Below are positions 42,745 to 50,731 of a stretch of DNA of 64,000 nucleotides, one piece after another (position 1 is the first letter of the stretch; each line of letters opens with the position of its first letter). The notes beneath the pieces were generated by a model. That model saw only the letters and a program-made list of their open reading frames with translations, was not told the origin of the DNA and ran no database searches. The stretch is from the NCBI GenBank assembly GCA_021770825.1, contig JAETQD010000002.1, forward strand, positions 1 through 64,000, in the 5' to 3' direction. The position numbers and the translations under genes are program-made. This stretch comes from Clostridium sp. (GTDB lineage: Bacteria > Bacillota > Clostridia > Lachnospirales > Lachnospiraceae).

Positions 42745-43803
42745 TTATTCCCTATGGTTTTTGACGAAATCCAGGATCATCAAATCCACAACCCGTCCGT
42801 ATGTGAGGATTCCCTCCTCCTGTCCGTTGGCTTTTAAATATGCGTCGTTTACCCGTTCTGCGGCCTCGGCTGCCTTCCCTTCGTATTTCGCCCAGAACTC
42901 CCTGTTGGCATCCAGGTCCTCTCTTACTCCCTCAGAAAGCATCCCGTAAAGTCTCACGTATTCCTCAAAATCCTCTGCCGCCAGGGCATTCCCCGCATAA
43001 ATCCAGCCCAAAAGACAGCCGCTGTATTTAAAATCTGCATCCTCCGAACCAAGGCAGGCCAGATATCCGATAAAATTGGCCTCATCCTCCCTCATGAAGC
43101 CGCTGAGATGGGACAGCTCGTGGCAGATGGTGTGGGGAATGTTATAGGATACCATGTCCCGGTTGTAGTTTGCCTCCACCGTGAACGGGGAATAGACGCC
43201 GCTGTACTGCTGGACGGAGAGAATCCAGGAGACAAGCACCGGTTTCGGCTTTGGATAATATCCTGAAAGAGAGGGGTATTCTCCGGAAAGCTTTTCCATG
43301 GCGGCCACACCCTTTTCCGGAAGATTTTCATAGGCATCCTCCGCCTGGGTAAGCCCCTCCTTAGCCAGATTCACCTGTTCGGTGAGCCAGAGGCACAATT
43401 CTTTTAAATCCTCCCGCTCCACAGACTGCCCGCTAAAATCCAGGGAGGCAGAAAATGGTTTCTTATAATAATTGACACCGCATCCGGCTCCGTATAAAAA
43501 GATCAGTGCCCCCAGAACAAAGCCATAAACGGGCAGCACCACTCCCGGCTTTCTAAAGTTTCGGACCAGCAGGTACAAAAGGGCGGCTCCCCCTGCATAC
43601 ATTCCAATCTCCACAACAGAAAAAGGGAAAAGGCCCCAGAACCGTCCAACGGTCTGCACCAGAACCGGGTAAACCACTCCTCCATACCACTCTGCAAACC
43701 CCGGAAGCTTTCTGGCTGCAAACAAAAGAAGCCCCTCGGAAGCTGCCAGACTTCCGGCTCCCCCAATCAAATATTTTCTATATAATTCCCACTTTTTCCC
43801 CAT
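42745..43803 (-). CDS. DUF3810 membrane zinc-metallopeptidase-like protein
   Basis: Membrane protein of 352 aa: about three N-terminal helices (residues 8-28, 60-80, 88-105), then a soluble domain with HELSHLSGFMREDEAN, an HExxH-type motif followed by a third-ligand-like Glu. The family is DUF3810, found in Firmicutes and Bacteroidetes, with no defined substrate. It sits 78 nt upstream of glgB on the same strand and diverges from lepB. The protease assignment is by motif only. Confidence 0.8.
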   Translation of the reverse strand: MGKKWELYRKYLIGGAGSLAASEGLLLFAARKLPGFAEWYGGVVYPVLVQTVGRFWGLFPFSVVEIGMYAGGAALLYLLVRNFRKPGVVLPVYGFVLGALIFLYGAGCGVNYYKKPFSASLDFSGQSVEREDLKELCLWLTEQVNLAKEGLTQAEDAYENLPEKGVAAMEKLSGEYPSLSGYYPKPKPVLVSWILSVQQYSGVYSPFTVEANYNRDMVSYNIPHTICHELSHLSGFMREDEANFIGYLACLGSEDADFKYSGCLLGWIYAGNALAAEDFEEYVRLYGMLSEGVREDLDANREFWAKYEGKAAEAAERVNDAYLKANGQEEGILTYGRVVDLMILDFVKNHRE

Positions 43804-43862
43804 ATGTACCGTTCCTTATTCCAAATTTTTTTCTTACCTTTTGCGAAAAGGCCTTGCGAAAC

Positions 43863-43891
43863 TTGACAAAGTATCATAAACTCATTATATT
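43863..43891 (+). promoter_or_regulatory. SigA promoter of lepB-lysC
   Basis: TTGACA (43863-43868), exact 17-bp spacer, TATATT (43886-43891). The ATG of lepB is 43 nt beyond the -10 with AGGAAAG before it. Confidence 0.8.
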
Positions 43892-43933
43892 GCGTAATAG
43901 TATCTTTAGTCAAATGAGGTTTACAGGAAAGAA

Positions 43934-44584
43934 ATGGAAAACGAAAAGAGAGAACAGGAAGAAGTAAAAGAAAAGGGGAAAACGGGATGGAAGGCTGAGT
44001 TAATCAGTTGGATTCAGGTGATTGTATCGGCCGCCGTCATTGCTTTTGTCCTTACCACCTTTATCATTGCCAACAGTGAAGTCCCCACCGGTTCCATGGA
44101 AAATACCATCATGGCCGGAAGCCGTGTCATCGGCTCCAGGCTCCATTACAAATTTTCCGATCCGGAACGGGGCGATGTGGCCATCTTCGTATTCGGCTGG
44201 CAATGCACCAACTGCGATGTCATCGTGGAGGGAGAAAAGGCAGAAACCTGTCCCCGCTGCGGCGCAGAGGCGGGAAAGCGCGCCCGCACCATTTACTATG
44301 TGAAGCGTGTGATCGGCCTGCCCGGAGATGTGATCGACATTGTGGATGATAAGGTATATTTAAATGGTTCTGATACCCCCCTTGAGGAGCCCTACCTGGC
44401 GGAACAGATGAATCCCGGTGAGACCTTCCATTTTGAGGTTCCGGAAAACTGCTATTTCATGATGGGTGACAACCGAAACTATTCCCTGGATGCCAGATAC
44501 TGGAACAATCACTATATTTCCAAGGATAAAATGATTGCCAAGGTAATCCTTGAATACTTCCCCACACCCAAGTTAATACATTAA
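43934..44584 (+). CDS. lepB: Signal peptidase I with zinc-ribbon insertion
   Basis: Type I signal peptidase (216 aa) removing signal peptides at the outer face of the membrane. One N-terminal helix (about residues 25-46) precedes the catalytic Ser54 (VPTGSMENTI) and Lys124 (YYVKRVIGLPGD); GDNRNYSLDARYW is the conserved box E. An insertion at residues 91-109 contains Cys-x2-Cys ... Cys-x2-Cys (CTNC and CPRC), a rubredoxin/zinc-ribbon-like knuckle seen in some clostridial enzymes. The protein is followed by lysC after 63 nt that hold a 7-bp hairpin. Confidence 0.95.
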   Translation: MENEKREQEEVKEKGKTGWKAELISWIQVIVSAAVIAFVLTTFIIANSEVPTGSMENTIMAGSRVIGSRLHYKFSDPERGDVAIFVFGWQCTNCDVIVEGEKAETCPRCGAEAGKRARTIYYVKRVIGLPGDVIDIVDDKVYLNGSDTPLEEPYLAEQMNPGETFHFEVPENCYFMMGDNRNYSLDARYWNNHYISKDKMIAKVILEYFPTPKLIH

Positions 44585-44647
44585 AGAATGTAATCGTTCA
44601 GATACACCCTGAACGGGTACTAAACAGCACATACAGGAGACATAATT

Positions 44648-45967
44648 ATGAAGAAAGTGGTTAAATTTGGAGGAAGCTCCCTGGCCAGTGCCAGACAGTT
44701 TAAGAAAGTAAAGGACATCATCACGGCCGACAAAACCAGGAGTTATGTGATCCCCTCCGCACCCGGAAAACGCGACAGCAAAGACACCAAGGTCACAGAC
44801 CTGCTTTACCAGTGCTATGAAGCCGCCTCCACAGGCCAGAGCTACAAGCGCATTTTTGATCAGATCAAAAAGCGTTTTTATGATATCATCAACGGTCTGG
44901 ATTTGAACCTGAATCTGGACTTTGAATTTGATAAAATCGAAGAAAACTTCCTTCAAAAGGCCGGCGCCGATTATGCTGCCTCCCGAGGCGAGTATTTGAA
45001 CGGAATCATCATGGCCCATTATTTAAACTATCCCTTTGTGGATGCCGCAGATGTGATCTGTTTTGATGAGGACGGCAGCTTTCTCCCGGAAAAAACCAAT
45101 GCAGAGCTTGCCGCCCATCTGGAGTCCATGAAGCAGGCAGTCATTCCCGGCTTCTACGGCGCAAGACCGGACGGCACCATCACCACCTTTTCCCGCGGCG
45201 GCTCCGATGTCACCGGTTCCCTGGTGGCACGGGCCCTCCACGCCGATCTCTATGAAAATTGGACTGATGTGTCAGGCTTTCTGGTGGCCGATCCCCGTAT
45301 CATCAACGATCCGGTCCCCATTGAGACCATTACATACAGGGAGCTTCGCGAGCTGTCCTATATGGGCGCCAGCGTCCTTCATGAGGATGCCATCTTCCCT
45401 GTAAGAAAAGAAGGAATCCCCATCAACATTAAAAATACCAACCGTCCGGAGGACCCCGGCACCATGATCGTAGAGAGCACCAGCAAAAAGCCCCTCTACA
45501 CCATCACCGGAGTGGCCGGAAAGAAGGGATTCTGCTCCATCATCATCGACAAGGCCATGATGAATACGGAAATCGGCTTTTGCCGAAAGGTTCTGGAGGT
45601 ATTTGAACGGCACCAGATTTCCTTTGAGCACATGCCCTCCGGCATTGATACCATGACGGTCTTCGTCCATCAGGATGAGTTCCAGGAAAAGGAGCAGGCT
45701 GTAATCTCCGGCATCCACCGCGCCGTTCATCCGGATATCATTGATCTGGAATCCGATCTGGCTCTGATCGCTGTGGTTGGACGCGGCATGAAGGCCAACC
45801 GCGGAACAGCCGCCAGAATTTTCGCCGCCCTGTCCCATGCAAAAATCAACGTGAAGATGATTGACCAGGGATCCAGCGAGCTTAATATCATCATTGGCGT
45901 GCAGAATGAAGACTTTGAAGGCGCCATCCAGGCCATTTACGATATTTTTGTGAAAACTGTATTATAA
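44648..45967 (+). CDS. lysC: Aspartate kinase
   Basis: Monofunctional aspartokinase (439 aa) for the first step of lysine, threonine and methionine synthesis. The N-terminal KFGGSSLASARQF loop, TTFSRGGSDVTGSLVA and the aspartate-binding region are intact; two C-terminal ACT domains (about 300-439) imply feedback control. CAGGAGACATAATT precedes the ATG. The leader is too short for an L-box lysine riboswitch. It shares the lepB promoter and ends at a strong terminator. Confidence 0.95.
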   Translation: MKKVVKFGGSSLASARQFKKVKDIITADKTRSYVIPSAPGKRDSKDTKVTDLLYQCYEAASTGQSYKRIFDQIKKRFYDIINGLDLNLNLDFEFDKIEENFLQKAGADYAASRGEYLNGIIMAHYLNYPFVDAADVICFDEDGSFLPEKTNAELAAHLESMKQAVIPGFYGARPDGTITTFSRGGSDVTGSLVARALHADLYENWTDVSGFLVADPRIINDPVPIETITYRELRELSYMGASVLHEDAIFPVRKEGIPINIKNTNRPEDPGTMIVESTSKKPLYTITGVAGKKGFCSIIIDKAMMNTEIGFCRKVLEVFERHQISFEHMPSGIDTMTVFVHQDEFQEKEQAVISGIHRAVHPDIIDLESDLALIAVVGRGMKANRGTAARIFAALSHAKINVKMIDQGSSELNIIIGVQNEDFEGAIQAIYDIFVKTVL

Positions 45968-45972
45968 AGAAA

Positions 45973-46008
45973 CGGCGCTGTCCGGATTGTTGTTACCGGA
46001 CAGCGCCG
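45973..46008. terminator. Strong terminator between lysC and rpiB
   Basis: CGGCGCTGTCCGG (45973-45985) and CCGGACAGCGCCG (45996-46008) form a perfect 13-bp stem with a 10-nt loop, then CCTTTTTTATT on the plus strand. It serves lysC and lies 6 nt from the convergent rpiB stop. Confidence 0.9.
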
Positions 46009-46014
46009 CCTTTT

Positions 46015-46455
46015 TTATTGTTCTTCAATGGCCATAATCATGTCCACACGTCTCTGATGTCTTCCGCCTTCAAACTCTGCTTCCAGCCACTGGTCTACGA
46101 TCATCTTAGCCAGCTCGCTTCCCACAACTCTTGCGCCGAAGGCCAGCACATTGGAGTTATTATGCATTCTGGAAAGCTTTGCCGTATAGGGCTCACTGCA
46201 CACGCAGGCGCGGATTCCTTTCACCTTATTGGCTGCCAGGGAAATTCCCACCCCTGTGCCGCAGATGGCAATTCCCAGATCTGCTTCGCCGGATGCCACT
46301 GCCCGGCCTACCTTTTCGCCGTACACCGGATAGTCGCAGCTTTCGCTGGAATCTGTTCCCAGATTCATAACCTCATATCCCTTTTGTTCCAGATGTTCTT
46401 TGATGATGTTCTTTAACTCCACCGCAGAATGGTCATTTCCGATTGCAATTTTCAT
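46015..46455 (-). CDS. rpiB: Ribose 5-phosphate isomerase B
   Basis: Interconverts ribose 5-phosphate and ribulose 5-phosphate (146 aa, typical). The RpiB signature GNDHSAVELK, the catalytic Cys in AICGTGVGIS and HNNSNVLAFGAR are present. ATG 46455 overlaps the aroC stop (ATGA) and has GGAGGGAAAAGAG before it; an upstream frame to 46470 is not needed. LacAB/allose-phosphate isomerase activity is a family alternative. Confidence 0.95.
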   Translation of the reverse strand: MKIAIGNDHSAVELKNIIKEHLEQKGYEVMNLGTDSSESCDYPVYGEKVGRAVASGEADLGIAICGTGVGISLAANKVKGIRACVCSEPYTAKLSRMHNNSNVLAFGARVVGSELAKMIVDQWLEAEFEGGRHQRRVDMIMAIEEQ

Positions 46456-47567
46456 CTCTTTTCCCTCCACTTAAAAAATTCCTGAATCCAGTCCGTTCTG
46501 GATGTCATAGATAACAACAGCATATCCATAATGGTAATGGCGGCCATGGCCTCCACAACCACCACGGCTCTGGGTACCACCACCGGGTCATGGCGCCCCT
46601 TGATGACTAACTCCATATTTTCCTTATTTTTACTTACGGTTTCCTGGTTCCTTGCGATGGAGGGCGTGGGCTTAAAAGCAGCCCGGAACACCACATCACT
46701 TCCGTCGCTGATTCCGCCGAGAACTCCGCCGGAATGGTTGGTTGCTTTTTTTATTCCCCTTTCATCCATACGGAAGGCATCGTTATTCACAGAGCCGCAG
46801 GACCTTGCGGCAGCAAAGCCGTCCCCGATCTCAAATCCCTTCACCGCGCCAATGGAAAGCACCGCCTTGGCCAGGTTGGCATCCAGCTTATCAAACACCG
46901 GCTCGCCCAGTGCTGTGGGAAGGTGGGAGATCACGCACTCCACCACGCCTCCGGAAGAATCACACTCTGCCATTCTTTTTTCCAGATACTCTGCGGCCTC
47001 TTTGGCAGCTTTTGCATCCGGCATACAGAGGGCATTGTTTTTTGCCTCCTCAAGGTCAAACCGGTTTTCGTCAATTTCCACCGGGCCGATGGATTTTGTG
47101 TATGCCGTCACTGATATCCGGAGCTGTTCCAAAAATTTTTCTGCGATGGCCCCTGCTGCCACCCGTCCGATGGTCTCTCTGGCAGAGGAACGGCCGCCGC
47201 CGCGGTAATCCCGGAAGCCATATTTCTCGTCAAAGGTAAAATCCGCGTGGCCCGGGCGGTAACAGCCCGCAATCACGGAATAGTCTTTCGATCTCTGGTC
47301 CTTGTTCCACACAACCATGGAAATGGGAGTTCCCGTGGTTTTTCCCTCAAAAACACCGGAGAGAATTTCCACCTCATCGCCTTCGCTTCTCTGGGTTGTA
47401 AATTTGCTCTGTCCCGGCTTTCTTCTGTCCAGCAGTTTCTGGATATCTGCTTCACAAAGAGACAGCCCCGCAGGGCAGCCATCGACAACAACGCCGATGG
47501 CCTTCCCGTGGGACTCTCCCCAGGTTGTCACTTTAAAAATTGTTCCAATGGTAGACCCTGCTGCCAT
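46452..47567 (-). CDS. aroC: Chorismate synthase
   Basis: FMN-dependent last enzyme of the shikimate pathway (371 aa), making chorismate from EPSP. Signatures GESHGKAIG near the N-terminus, YRGGGRSSARET and the C-terminal RHDPVVVPRAV are intact. It starts 6 nt after the lactonase stop with GGAGAATAGATTGT before the ATG, and overlaps rpiB by 4 nt. No other aro gene is adjacent. Confidence 0.97.
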   Translation of the reverse strand: MAAGSTIGTIFKVTTWGESHGKAIGVVVDGCPAGLSLCEADIQKLLDRRKPGQSKFTTQRSEGDEVEILSGVFEGKTTGTPISMVVWNKDQRSKDYSVIAGCYRPGHADFTFDEKYGFRDYRGGGRSSARETIGRVAAGAIAEKFLEQLRISVTAYTKSIGPVEIDENRFDLEEAKNNALCMPDAKAAKEAAEYLEKRMAECDSSGGVVECVISHLPTALGEPVFDKLDANLAKAVLSIGAVKGFEIGDGFAAARSCGSVNNDAFRMDERGIKKATNHSGGVLGGISDGSDVVFRAAFKPTPSIARNQETVSKNKENMELVIKGRHDPVVVPRAVVVVEAMAAITIMDMLLLSMTSRTDWIQEFFKWREKR

Positions 47568-47572
47568 ACAAT

Positions 47573-48625
47573 CTATTCTCCTATCTTTACGATTTCACAA
47601 CAGTTCGGCTCATTGATTTCAATGCTCCGTCCGCTCATTACCAGAAGTCCCTTTTCATAGTCCACCCGGAAGAAGGAAATACTGCCGCCGTGGTTGATGG
47701 ATGCAATATGCTGTCCGTCCGGGAAGATGGCGATGTCCTTGGGATATTCGCCGCTGATGGGGAGGCAGAATCTTAAGGTCAGCATACCCGTCTCCTCGTC
47801 CCTGTCGTACATGGATACGGAATTATCCCCTGCATTGGTGCAGAATAAGTACTTCTCATCCGGAGAAAACCGGATTGCACAGGCGGCCGTCTGCTGGTTG
47901 GGCTCGGTTCCTGTGGTGGGAATGGTCTGGACCTTTTCCACGTGCGGAGTTCTCTCTCCCGTTTCATAGGAATATACGTCGATTACGTTTTTCAGCTCAT
48001 GCATCAGATAGAAAAACTTTCCGTCACTGCTGAAGATAAAATGTCTCGGAGCGGATTCCAGTTCACTGCGGATAGCGTCCACCTGGGAGATCTTTCCTTC
48101 ATTCTTGTTGAAACGGTATACCTTGATCTGGTCAATTCCCAGATCTGCCACCATCAGGAATTTTCCATCCGGCGTCAGGCGGCTGCAGCTCACATGGGGT
48201 CTGAAGTTACGTTCTGCCACGCTTCCCAGGCCCTTATGGAACACGCCGTCGGTGATGCGTCCCGCGGAGCCGTCCTTATTTAATTTCAGCACGGTGACCT
48301 TTCCGTCATGATATCCGGATACAAATATGTAATCATCCATGGGGCTGGTGGAAAGCTGACACCCGCGCATACCCTTGATATTGGCACTGTTCACACGAGA
48401 CAGACTTCCGTTCTGGAGGATCTTAAAGGCTACCACGCCCTCGTCTGCGATGGAGTACAGCATCTTTTTATTGTTAGACGCTTTTATATAGGAGGAGTTG
48501 TCCACTTCTACCTCACAGCGGTAGATGAACTGCCCTTTTTCCACATCCACATCGTAAACTGTGATTCCCTTTGCCTTTCCCGTATAGGAATAGGAACCTA
48601 CATATGCCATATATTTTCCTGTCAT
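47573..48625 (-). CDS. Lactonase-family (YbhE-type) seven-bladed beta-propeller
   Basis: Protein of 350 aa in the lactonase/6-phosphogluconolactonase (Pgl, YbhE) family. Repeated propeller blades such as FSSDGKFFYLMHEL and RFSPDEKYLFCTNAGDNSVSMY are visible, with no signal peptide. It may hydrolyse 6-phosphogluconolactone, linking with the downstream rpiB in pentose-phosphate metabolism, though family members have other lactone substrates. GGGGGAGGAAAAAC precedes the ATG. Confidence 0.88.
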   Translation of the reverse strand: MTGKYMAYVGSYSYTGKAKGITVYDVDVEKGQFIYRCEVEVDNSSYIKASNNKKMLYSIADEGVVAFKILQNGSLSRVNSANIKGMRGCQLSTSPMDDYIFVSGYHDGKVTVLKLNKDGSAGRITDGVFHKGLGSVAERNFRPHVSCSRLTPDGKFLMVADLGIDQIKVYRFNKNEGKISQVDAIRSELESAPRHFIFSSDGKFFYLMHELKNVIDVYSYETGERTPHVEKVQTIPTTGTEPNQQTAACAIRFSPDEKYLFCTNAGDNSVSMYDRDEETGMLTLRFCLPISGEYPKDIAIFPDGQHIASINHGGSISFFRVDYEKGLLVMSGRSIEINEPNCCEIVKIGE

Positions 48626-48643
48626 TGTTTTTCCTCCCCCTTG

Positions 48644-48696
48644 TCTATTTCTTAACTACCGTTCATTTTACCATATTCTGTTCTATTTGTTAACTA
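48644..48696 (-). promoter_or_regulatory. Promoter of lactonase-aroC-rpiB flanked by a direct repeat
   Basis: Minus strand TTAACA (48693-48688), 17-bp spacer, TAAAAT (48670-48665). A 15-mer TAGTTAACAAATAGA (48696-48682) over the -35 is repeated with one change as TAGTTAAGAAATAGA (48658-48644) at about +1. The arrangement suggests a repressor bound on both sides of the core promoter. Confidence 0.55.
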
Positions 48697-48840
48697 GAAT
48701 TTAGAGAAAAAATATGGCAGAAATCTATTGACAGACCGGGAAAACCATGAGTAAATATATGTTGACAGTACAAAATCCCCGGGAAGGTTTCCATCCGGGC
48801 GAGCCTACCAATGATCCGGAAAATACAGGAGGACAATGCC

Positions 48841-49917
48841 ATGACTCAGCCTTTGATTGATCTGGTTAATATATCAAAAAGCTTTGACGGAGATATTATT
48901 CTTGATGATCTCAATCTCTCCGTGAAAGAAAATTCTTTCGTGACACTGCTTGGACCCAGCGGATGCGGGAAAACCACAACCCTCCGTATTATCGGCGGAT
49001 TTACCAGCCCTGACCAGGGAAAGGTTATATTCGGCGGAGAGGATATCACGAAAATGCCCCCGAATAAGAGGCAGCTCAACACCGTATTCCAGAAATATGC
49101 CCTGTTCACCCATATGAGCATCGCAGATAATATTGCCTTTGGCTTAAAAATCAAGGGAAAATCCAAGGGATATATCCAGGATAAAATCAAGTATGCCTTA
49201 AAGCTTGTGAATCTGGACGGCTTTGAAAACCGCAGCGTGGACTCCTTAAGCGGCGGCCAGCAGCAGCGGATTGCCATCGCGAGAGCCATCGTAAACGAGC
49301 CCAAGCTCTTACTTCTGGACGAGCCTCTGGGCGCTTTGGACTTAAAGCTCCGCCAGGACATGCAGTATGAGTTAATCCGCCTGAAAAACGAACTTGGAAT
49401 CACCTTTATTTATGTCACCCACGATCAGGAAGAGGCCTTAACCATGTCTGACACCATCGTGGTCATGAACCAGGGCTATATCCAGCAGATGGGAACCCCG
49501 GAACAGATTTACAACGAGCCGGAAAATGCCTTTGTGGCCGACTTCATCGGTGAAAGCAACATTGTGGACGGAATCATGGTCCGGGATGAGCTGGTGGAGA
49601 TTTTCGGTGCAAAATTTGCCTGCGTGGACAAAGGCTTCGGCAATCATACCCCGGTGGATGTGGTTATCCGTCCCGAGGATATCGACCTGGTGGAGCCGGA
49701 AGCCGGAACGCTCCAGGGCGTGGTCACCCACCTGATCTTCAAAGGCGTTCACTATGAAATGGAGGTCACTACTCCAGGCGGCTACGAGTGGCTGGTCCAC
49801 AGCACGGATATGTTCCCGGTTGGAAAAGAGGTGGGAATCCATGTGGATCCCTTCGATATTCAGATCATGAATAAACCGGCATCAGAGGACGAGGAGGCCG
49901 TGGGAGTCAATGAATAA
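48841..49917 (+). CDS. potA: Spermidine/putrescine ABC transporter ATP-binding protein
   Basis: ATPase of a polyamine importer (358 aa). Walker [11 protein letters not shown]-loop VFQKYALF, signature [14 protein letters not shown], Walker [13 protein letters not shown] and H-loop VTHDQEEA are all intact; a TOBE domain fills the C-terminus. The frame is open from 48811, but ATG 48841 follows CAGGAGGACAATGCC. It overlaps potB by 8 nt. A TTGACA lies at 48728-48733 but its -10 is poor. Confidence 0.95.
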   Translation: MTQPLIDLVNISKSFDGDIILDDLNLSVKENSFVTLLGPSGCGKTTTLRIIGGFTSPDQGKVIFGGEDITKMPPNKRQLNTVFQKYALFTHMSIADNIAFGLKIKGKSKGYIQDKIKYALKLVNLDGFENRSVDSLSGGQQQRIAIARAIVNEPKLLLLDEPLGALDLKLRQDMQYELIRLKNELGITFIYVTHDQEEALTMSDTIVVMNQGYIQQMGTPEQIYNEPENAFVADFIGESNIVDGIMVRDELVEIFGAKFACVDKGFGNHTPVDVVIRPEDIDLVEPEAGTLQGVVTHLIFKGVHYEMEVTTPGGYEWLVHSTDMFPVGKEVGIHVDPFDIQIMNKPASEDEEAVGVNE

Positions 49918-50731
49918 ATCCAAAAATCAGTTTCTGGCCTTTCCTTATATTATATGGATGATCGGCTTCACCGTAATTCCTTTGTTTATGATCTTTTTCT
50001 ACGGACTTACGGACCGGAGCGGAAGCTTTACCTTTGCCAATGTGCTGGCAATTCTTTCGGCTGACCATATGAAAGCCCTGCTGCTTTCCCTGGCCCTTTC
50101 CACCATCAGCACCCTGGTCTGTCTCCTGATTGCCTATCCTCTGGCTTTGATTTTGCGGAAACGGAACATTGGAACCGGGAGCTTCGTGGTTTTTATCTTC
50201 ATCCTCCCCATGTGGATGAATTTCCTGCTGCGGACCATGGCCTGGCAGACCCTGCTGGAGAAAAACGGGGTAATCAACTCCTTACTGGCGGTTCTCCACT
50301 TACCGTCCATCAACATCATCAACACACCGGGCGCCATTATTCTGGGTATGGTATACAATTTCCTGCCCTTTATGGTGCTGCCGATTTACAATGTGCTGGC
50401 AAAAATTGACGACAACGTAATCAATGCCGCCAGAGACCTGGGCGCCGACAATTTCCAGACCCTGACGAAGATTCTTCTGCCCTTAAGCGTTCCCGGCATC
50501 ATCAGCGGAATCACCATGGTATTTGTGCCTGCCCTCACCACCTTCGTTATTTCCAACCTCCTGGGCGGCAGCAAGATTCTCCTGATCGGAAACGTCATCG
50601 AACAGGAATTTACCAAGGGAAGCAACTGGAATCTGGGAGCCGGTCTTTCCATGGTGCTCATGGTCTTCATCTTAATCAGCATGACCATGATCGCCAAATA
50701 CGATAAAAACGGGGAGGGGACAGCATTCTGA
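49910..50731 (+). CDS. potB: Spermidine/putrescine ABC transporter permease
   Basis: Inner-membrane permease (273 aa) with six predicted helices and the EAA-type loop ([25 protein letters not shown]) that contacts Pot[18 protein letters not shown] starts the first helix. It overlaps both potA and the potCD fusion (1 nt), giving a compact operon. Confidence 0.95.
   Translation: MNKSKNQFLAFPYIIWMIGFTVIPLFMIFFYGLTDRSGSFTFANVLAILSADHMKALLLSLALSTISTLVCLLIAYPLALILRKRNIGTGSFVVFIFILPMWMNFLLRTMAWQTLLEKNGVINSLLAVLHLPSINIINTPGAIILGMVYNFLPFMVLPIYNVLAKIDDNVINAARDLGADNFQTLTKILLPLSVPGIISGITMVFVPALTTFVISNLLGGSKILLIGNVIEQEFTKGSNWNLGAGLSMVLMVFILISMTMIAKYDKNGEGTAF

Noticed and set aside
44585..44647. Lysine riboswitch in front of lysC
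   Set aside because: Only 63 nt separate lepB and lysC, holding a 7-bp hairpin (CGTTCAG/CTGAACG) without a T-run. An L box needs about 170 nt.
48728..48767. Promoter of potA with TTGACA at 48728 or 48762
   Set aside because: Neither copy has a recognisable -10 at 16-18 bp (GTAAAT/TAAATA and AGGTTT). A promoter must exist here but cannot be placed with confidence.
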